Translations under genes and position numbers: made by a program | NCBI GenBank assembly: GCA_964390545.1 | Contig: CAYMJV010000070.1 | Coordinates: 1 to 15,961, forward strand | DNA: 15,961 nt | Reading direction: 5' to 3' | Source of the DNA: CAYMJV01 sp964390545 | GTDB taxonomy: Bacteria; Desulfobacterota; BSN033; UBA1163 | Part shown: positions 12,311 through 15,961 of the stretch, one piece after another | Numbering within the stretch: the first letter of the stretch is position 1 | How the letters are laid out: each line of letters starts with the position of its first letter | Notes under the pieces: model-generated | What the model was told of the DNA's origin: nothing | Seen by the model: the letters and a program-made list of their open reading frames with translations, nothing else | Database searches by the model: none

Positions 12311-13626
12311 GGATCGCATTTATCATTCCCAGATGGCCGAAGGACAGTTTCTGGGATGTGATCGCTTTTAAATTTCCTCTCCTTTCAACCTCCCTTCTGG
12401 CAGGGCTCACGCCGTCGCATCATGAGTTGTGCATCATCGACGAAAGCCTCACCAAGATCGACTTCGATCAGGACGTGGATCTGATTGGCATCACTGCTAT
12501 CACCCCCCTCGCCCCACGGGGCTATGAGATTGCGGACCAATTTCGGAAAAGAGGAAGAAAGGTTGTCTTTGGAGGGATCCACGCCACCTGGCTTCCTGAA
12601 GAGGCCAAGAAACATTCGACCAGTGTGGTGATCGGGGAAGCGGATGAGGTCTGGCCTAAGGTTATCGAGGATGCAGAAAGAGGAGAACTAAACCCTTTTT
12701 ATCGTCAAGAGGGGAGAACGGACCTGAGCCATCTTCCTTTTCCGAGAAGGGACCTCTTCCCCCGAAAAGGGTACCTTTTTCACAACCTGATCCAGACCAC
12801 GCGGGGTTGTCCTTTCGATTGTGAGTTCTGTTCCGTGACCGCCCTTCATGGGAAGACGTATCGCATGAGGCCGGTCTCTGAAGTTGAAAAAGAGATTCAA
12901 TCCCTGGAACGATCCAAGGCTTACATCTTCTTTGTTGATGACAACCTGGTTGGGAATCTTTCCCATGCGAAGGAACTCCTCACGATGCTTTCTCAGTATC
13001 GTTTGAGATGGGTGAGCCAAGGGCCGATCCATATTGCAGAAGATGATGCGTTGGTCAAGTTGATGGCCAGGGCAGGATGCCATGGGCTCTTCATCGGATT
13101 CGAGAGCCTTCGTGAAGAGAACCTCAACCTCATGGGGAAACGGATCAATCGAGTGCAGGCTTACGAAAAGGGGATTCAAAAACTGCATGAAGCGGGGATC
13201 GGAGTCTACGCCTCCTTTGTCTTTGGTTACGATTATGATGATGCGTCTGTCTTTGATGAATTCGTAACCTTTGCCGAGAAGAACAGGATCGACGGAGCCT
13301 TTCTTCCCATCCTCACTCCGTTCCCTGGAACCCGAGTCTATCAGAGGTTGAAGGAGGAAGGAAGGCTTTTGACGGAGGATTGGTCGAAGTACGATATGGC
13401 CACGGTCGTCTTTCGGCCGAAACGAATGACTGCGGAAGAACTTCAAGAAGGGTTCTGGAAGGTGAATCGTTCTTTCTATTCCATCCCCTCCATGGTCAAA
13501 AGAGTATTCAATCCTTTTCAATTCGGAAGGCGTCTGATCATCTTTGGGCCCATGAACCTGGGCCTCTGGCCAGCCGTGAAAAAAGCGGAGCGTCATTTTA
13601 ATCGTTCAAAAGGCACTCGTCTTTAG
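12307..13626 (+). CDS. B12-binding-type radical SAM enzyme
   Basis: 439 residues in two domains. Residues 1-130 form a Rossmann-like domain of the B12-binding type (VDLIGITAITPLAPRGYEIA, VVFGGIHATWLPEEA, VVIGEADEVWPKVIED). The classical DxHxxG cobalamin motif is absent at the expected place (TPLAPRG instead). The radical SAM core follows with the 4Fe-4S cluster cysteines C168, C172 and C175 in CPFDCEFC; FVDDNL, GCHGLFIGFESL and PFPGTRVYQRL are typical of the BchE/HpnJ-like group. Such enzymes methylate or rearrange unactivated carbons of lipids, tetrapyrroles and natural products. The ATG overlaps the lipoprotein stop (ATGA), so it is co-translated with the flavoenzyme-lipoprotein operon. Substrate is unknown; modification of the cluster's acyl chain is inferred. 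Confidence 0.9.
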   Translation: MRIAFIIPRWPKDSFWDVIAFKFPLLSTSLLAGLTPSHHELCIIDESLTKIDFDQDVDLIGITAITPLAPRGYEIADQFRKRGRKVVFGGIHATWLPEEAKKHSTSVVIGEADEVWPKVIEDAERGELNPFYRQEGRTDLSHLPFPRRDLFPRKGYLFHNLIQTTRGCPFDCEFCSVTALHGKTYRMRPVSEVEKEIQSLERSKAYIFFVDDNLVGNLSHAKELLTMLSQYRLRWVSQGPIHIAEDDALVKLMARAGCHGLFIGFESLREENLNLMGKRINRVQAYEKGIQKLHEAGIGVYASFVFGYDYDDASVFDEFVTFAEKNRIDGAFLPILTPFPGTRVYQRLKEEGRLLTEDWSKYDMATVVFRPKRMTAEELQEGFWKVNRSFYSIPSMVKRVFNPFQFGRRLIIFGPMNLGLWPAVKKAERHFNRSKGTRL

Positions 13627-13712
13627 GCCTCCAGATATCTTTACCACTTTTTTGGTTTTTGGATTAGTGAACAAACGTAATTTCTTCTCGCCTCTTTCCT
13701 CACTTCGATTCT

Positions 13713-13785
13713 GTCATTCCCGTGAAAACGGGAATCCAGGGGTGGTCATTACAAAACTATGGATTCCTGCTTTTGCAGGAATGAC
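13713..13785. repeat. Dispersed palindromic repeat (GTCATTCC...GGAATGAC)
   Basis: Outer arms GTCATTCC (13713-13720) and GGAATGAC (13778-13785) enclose two inner hairpins, ATTCCCG-TGAAAA-CGGGAAT and ATTCCTGC-TTTT-GCAGGAAT, joined by a GG-rich spacer. This design is common as a widely dispersed intergenic repeat in many bacteria. It separates the radical SAM gene from the PP2C operon. The rest of 13627-13840 shows no gene. Confidence 0.8.
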
Positions 13786-13846
13786 AATAAGAGAACGTTC
13801 GATTTTAATGGTTTTTGCGTGACGTTAGTCAAACTTCTTAATATTC

Positions 13847-13875
13847 TTGACTTTTTATTTTCGCAATCCTACACT
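13847..13875 (+). promoter_or_regulatory. Sigma70-like promoter of the PP2C-FHA operon
   Basis: TTGACT (13847-13852), a 17-base spacer, and TACACT (13870-13875) make the best promoter match in the window. It lies 32 bases before the TTG start codon of the PP2C gene. A small TGAC-GTTA-GTCA inverted repeat about 20 bases upstream of the -35 could be an operator half-site pair, which is speculative. Confidence 0.6.
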
Positions 13876-13907
13876 GTCGTTTAATTCTTGAAAGGTGCGG
13901 AGCGGTC

Positions 13908-14672
13908 TTGCGACTCATTGTGCACGGAAAAACAGATAAAGGACTTGTAAGAAAAGAAAATGAAGATGCCTTTTGTATCGAAAAGGATCTTGGACTTCTG
14001 GCCATTGCAGACGGGATGGGAGGACATGCCTCAGGTGAAGTTGCAAGCAAAATGGCGATAGAGATCTTGAGGGATTCCCTTAAAAAAGAAGGGGAGCCAC
14101 TCCCGGACAGGTTAGACTCAGGAGTCAAGCTTGCCAATAAGATGATCTATGAGGCCGCCCAAAGTCAGTCCCAGCTAAACGGGATGGGGACAACCCTCAC
14201 AGCCCTTCAGCTTGACGGGAAAAGATTGAGCATTGCCCATGTGGGGGATAGCCGGGCCTATCTCATCAGAGGGGGAGTGATTGAACAGCTCACAGATGAC
14301 CATACGATCGTATCTGAGCAGGTGGCCCGAGGAATGATAACCAGAGAGGAGGCCGCCCGGTCCGATATGAGAAATATCCTGTCAAAGGCATTGGGTATCG
14401 CTCCCGAAGTGGATGTGGATATGGAGGAGCTTACCGTATCGGAGGGTGATCAGTTAGTTCTCTGCAGTGATGGACTGAGTGAGCTGATTTCGGATGATGA
14501 AATCCTGTCTGAAGTTCAGTCCAGCAAAAGGCCTGAGATTGTTTGTGATGAGCTCGTGAATCTGGCGATTCAAAGAGGAGGAGAGGATAATATCACAGTG
14601 ATCGTGGCTCATTTTCATCGAGAGAATCTGCTCTTCCGTCTTTTAAGAAGTTTAGGATGGATAAGGAGGTAA
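13908..14672 (+). CDS. PP2C-family serine/threonine protein phosphatase (PrpC/Stp-like)
   Basis: A cytoplasmic metal-dependent phosphatase of 254 residues. Metal-binding acidic residues are visible: ENEDAF (D20), ADGMGGH (D35), LCSDGLS (D188) and GGEDNIT (D227); HVGDSRAYL and the GMGTTLTAL strand are also typical. The start is TTG 13908: the resulting MRLIVHGKTDKGLVRKENEDAF aligns with the normal family N-terminus, and GGAG (13899-13902) lies 5 bases upstream. The frame ends with a short basic hydrophobic tail (LLFRLLRSLGWIRR) that is too short to be a confident membrane anchor. The FHA gene follows at once and its Shine-Dalgarno is inside the last codons of this gene. With an FHA protein it suggests a phosphorylation signalling unit, but no Ser/Thr kinase is seen in the window; it may lie downstream. 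Confidence 0.93.
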   Translation: MRLIVHGKTDKGLVRKENEDAFCIEKDLGLLAIADGMGGHASGEVASKMAIEILRDSLKKEGEPLPDRLDSGVKLANKMIYEAAQSQSQLNGMGTTLTALQLDGKRLSIAHVGDSRAYLIRGGVIEQLTDDHTIVSEQVARGMITREEAARSDMRNILSKALGIAPEVDVDMEELTVSEGDQLVLCSDGLSELISDDEILSEVQSSKRPEIVCDELVNLAIQRGGEDNITVIVAHFHRENLLFRLLRSLGWIRR

Positions 14673-14675
14673 ATG

Positions 14676-15392
14676 ATGACGAAGATCATCCTCAAATTTA
14701 AGGATAAAGTGTTGAAGGAGATCCCCGTAGAAAAAGAACTTATCACCATTGGAAGAAAGCCAGATAATGATATAGAGATTGATAACCTCGCCGTCTCAGG
14801 CCATCATGCGAGGATCTTCAAGATGGAGGATTGGTTTCTGGTCGAAGATCTCAATAGCCTCAATGGGACCTTTGTGAACGGTAAGATGGTTCAGGAATCT
14901 CCGTTGAAGAATGGAGATGAAATCCTCATTGGGAAACACGTTTTGAAATTCATCTCTTCAGACGTTTTCGGTTCGAAGGAGCCAGAGGCAGTCCTGAAGA
15001 AGGGCCAGTTGAGTGAAACGATGGTGATCGATTCCAAGGTGCAGCAGGAGATGCTGGCCCAGATCAGTAAAGATCGCTCCATCACCAGCAGCGGTGAAGT
15101 CATTGGACGGTTCACCATCCTCCAGGGGTCTACCGATCAAAAAGAGTATGATCTCACGGAGAGGATGACCTCCATTGGAAAGGAAAGCAGTGCCAAGATC
15201 CGATTAAAGGGGTTTTTTGCTCCCAAATTTGCAGCTTTTGTGAACAGGAGCAAAGAGGGTTACTTCATCAGTCCTGCGAGCGGAAAAGAGTTAAAAGTGA
15301 ATGGAGAGGTCGTTTCAGGGAAATATAGACTTCAGGACGGAGATATCATTCAGGTGGCAGGAATTAAAATGGATTTTAATCTAAAGGAGTAA
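14676..15392 (+). CDS. FHA-domain protein with one canonical and one degenerate FHA repeat
   Basis: The first FHA domain (about residues 5-95, counted from ATG 14673) holds the phosphothreonine-binding set: GR (27-28), SGHHA (S42, H45), and NGTFVNG (64-70). A linker of about 45 residues (KEPEAVLKKGQLSETMVID...) follows. A second domain (about 145-239) has the same strand order (TSIGKESSAKIRLKG, GYFISPASGKELKVNG, LQDGDIIQVAGIKMDF) but lacks the Arg, Ser, His and NGT residues, so it probably does not bind phosphothreonine. AAGGAGG (14663-14669) directs translation; ATG 14676, 6 bases away, is preferred over ATG 14673. Encoded directly after the PP2C phosphatase, it likely reads the phosphorylation state the phosphatase resets. 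No membrane segment is seen. Confidence 0.9.
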   Translation: MTKIILKFKDKVLKEIPVEKELITIGRKPDNDIEIDNLAVSGHHARIFKMEDWFLVEDLNSLNGTFVNGKMVQESPLKNGDEILIGKHVLKFISSDVFGSKEPEAVLKKGQLSETMVIDSKVQQEMLAQISKDRSITSSGEVIGRFTILQGSTDQKEYDLTERMTSIGKESSAKIRLKGFFAPKFAAFVNRSKEGYFISPASGKELKVNGEVVSGKYRLQDGDIIQVAGIKMDFNLKE

Positions 15393-15398
15393 GGCCGA

Positions 15399-15467
15399 AT
15401 GTTTTTGATCTCATTTCCACATTGCATCCTCTTGATCATCTTTTCAGACAAGGAAGGGAAAGAGTGA
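15399..15467 (+). CDS. Possible 22-residue small protein or leader peptide
   Basis: The frame MFLISFPHCILLIIFSDKEG plus KE follows an AAAGGAG (15383-15389) by 9 bases and ends in TGA. The product would be a hydrophobic segment with a charged tail. The Shine-Dalgarno is inside the last codons of the FHA gene. A chance frame is fully possible at this length. Confidence 0.2.
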   Translation: MFLISFPHCILLIIFSDKEGKE

Positions 15468-15516
15468 ACCCGTCCCCAATCTCTTGGACGAGGCAATCTT
15501 AACATAAGGAGGTCGT

Positions 15517-15961
15517 ATGATACTTCTATATATCCTCATTGGAATCGTTGTTATCGCTCTCCTGGCGGGCATCGCGATCTACAACAAGCTCGTTCGACTT
15601 AGGAATACGGTGAAATCTTCATGGTCAGATATCGATGTTCAGTGTAAGAAGCGATATGACCTGGTTCCCAATTTGGTCGAGACGGTGAAGGGCTATGCTT
15701 CCCATGAGAAGACCGTTTTTGAGAAGGTCACTCAGGCAAGGTCCATGGCCATGCAGGCTACCTCTCCGGCAGAGATGGCGAAAGCAGAGAATATGTTAAG
15801 AGATACCTTGAAGAGCCTCTTTGCGGTCGCGGAGGCATACCCTGAGTTGAAGGCGAATGCTAACTTTTTACAACTTCAATCTCAACTCCAGGAATTGGAA
15901 AATAACATTGAATATGCGAGAAGGTATTACAATGCCGTGGTCCGGGATTATAACATCCTGA
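15517..15961 (+). CDS. LemA family protein (3' end outside window)
   Basis: The frame begins at ATG 15517 after AAGGAGG (15506-15512) and is still open at the last base; 148 residues are visible of a usual 180-200. It starts with a single membrane segment (MILLYILIGIVVIALLAGI) and continues with the LemA signature: YNKLVRLRNTVKSSWSDIDV, KRYDLVPNLVETVKGYA, HEKTVFEKVTQAR, LKSLFAVAEAYPELKAN, FLQLQSQLQELENNIEYAR and RRYYNAVVRDYN. LemA proteins are small membrane-anchored helical proteins of unsettled function, often next to TPM or peptidase genes. It is 124 bases after the FHA gene on the same strand and may share its transcript. Confidence 0.93.
   Translation, partial: MILLYILIGIVVIALLAGIAIYNKLVRLRNTVKSSWSDIDVQCKKRYDLVPNLVETVKGYASHEKTVFEKVTQARSMAMQATSPAEMAKAENMLRDTLKSLFAVAEAYPELKANANFLQLQSQLQELENNIEYARRYYNAVVRDYNIL

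Noticed and set aside
12688..13596. Open frame of about 300 codons on the minus strand
   Set aside because: It is fully antisense to the radical SAM gene, whose protein has clear domains; the minus-strand translation shows no motif and arises from codon bias.

Overview
The window looks like a contig from a Gram-negative bacterium. Two or three predicted lipoproteins, a FabZ/FabF-type acyl carrier chemistry set, a B12-type radical SAM protein, and a PP2C/FHA/LemA module would all fit a deltaproteobacterium (Desulfobacterota-like). That placement is an inference from gene content and style, not a measured taxonomy. A run of exactly 100 N (1526-1625) marks a scaffold join of unknown true length, so this is a draft or metagenome assembly.

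Region 1 (1-6736, plus strand) is part of a type II fatty-acid/polyketide-like biosynthetic cluster. In order it holds a beta-ketoacyl synthase (KS) homologue cut by the window start, a small membrane protein cut by the N gap, a FabZ-like hotdog dehydratase, two SAM methyltransferases, and two more KS homologues. Only the middle KS (4221-5435) keeps Cys-His-His. The other two have lost all three residues with matching replacements (Cys to Phe or Glu, His to Ala, His to Glu), so they resemble chain-length-factor partners. Region 3 (10148-13626, plus) continues the theme with a CrtI/phytoene-desaturase-like flavoenzyme, a LolA/LolB-like lipoprotein and a B12-binding-type radical SAM enzyme. The set recalls aryl-polyene-type clusters (KS/chain-length factor, dehydratase, methyltransferase, LolA-like protein, oxidoreductase). 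No acyl carrier protein, ketoreductase, loading ligase or MMPL exporter is visible here; these may lie in the gap or off the window.

Region 2 (about 6740-10147) separates the two halves. It carries three minus-strand genes unrelated to the pathway: an unknown lipoprotein, a tiny CxxCxGxG zinc-finger protein and an NADH pyrophosphatase (NudC). Between them lies sequence rich in inverted repeats.

Region 4 (13840-15961, plus) is a separate unit with a good sigma70-like promoter: a PP2C-type Ser/Thr phosphatase, a protein with one canonical and one degenerate FHA domain, and a LemA protein cut by the window end.

A striking feature is that many gene borders in regions 1-3 are filled with palindromic or terminal-inverted-repeat elements. 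In several places these supply coding ends, a stop codon or a ribosome binding site. No rRNA, tRNA, CRISPR array or transposase gene was seen.
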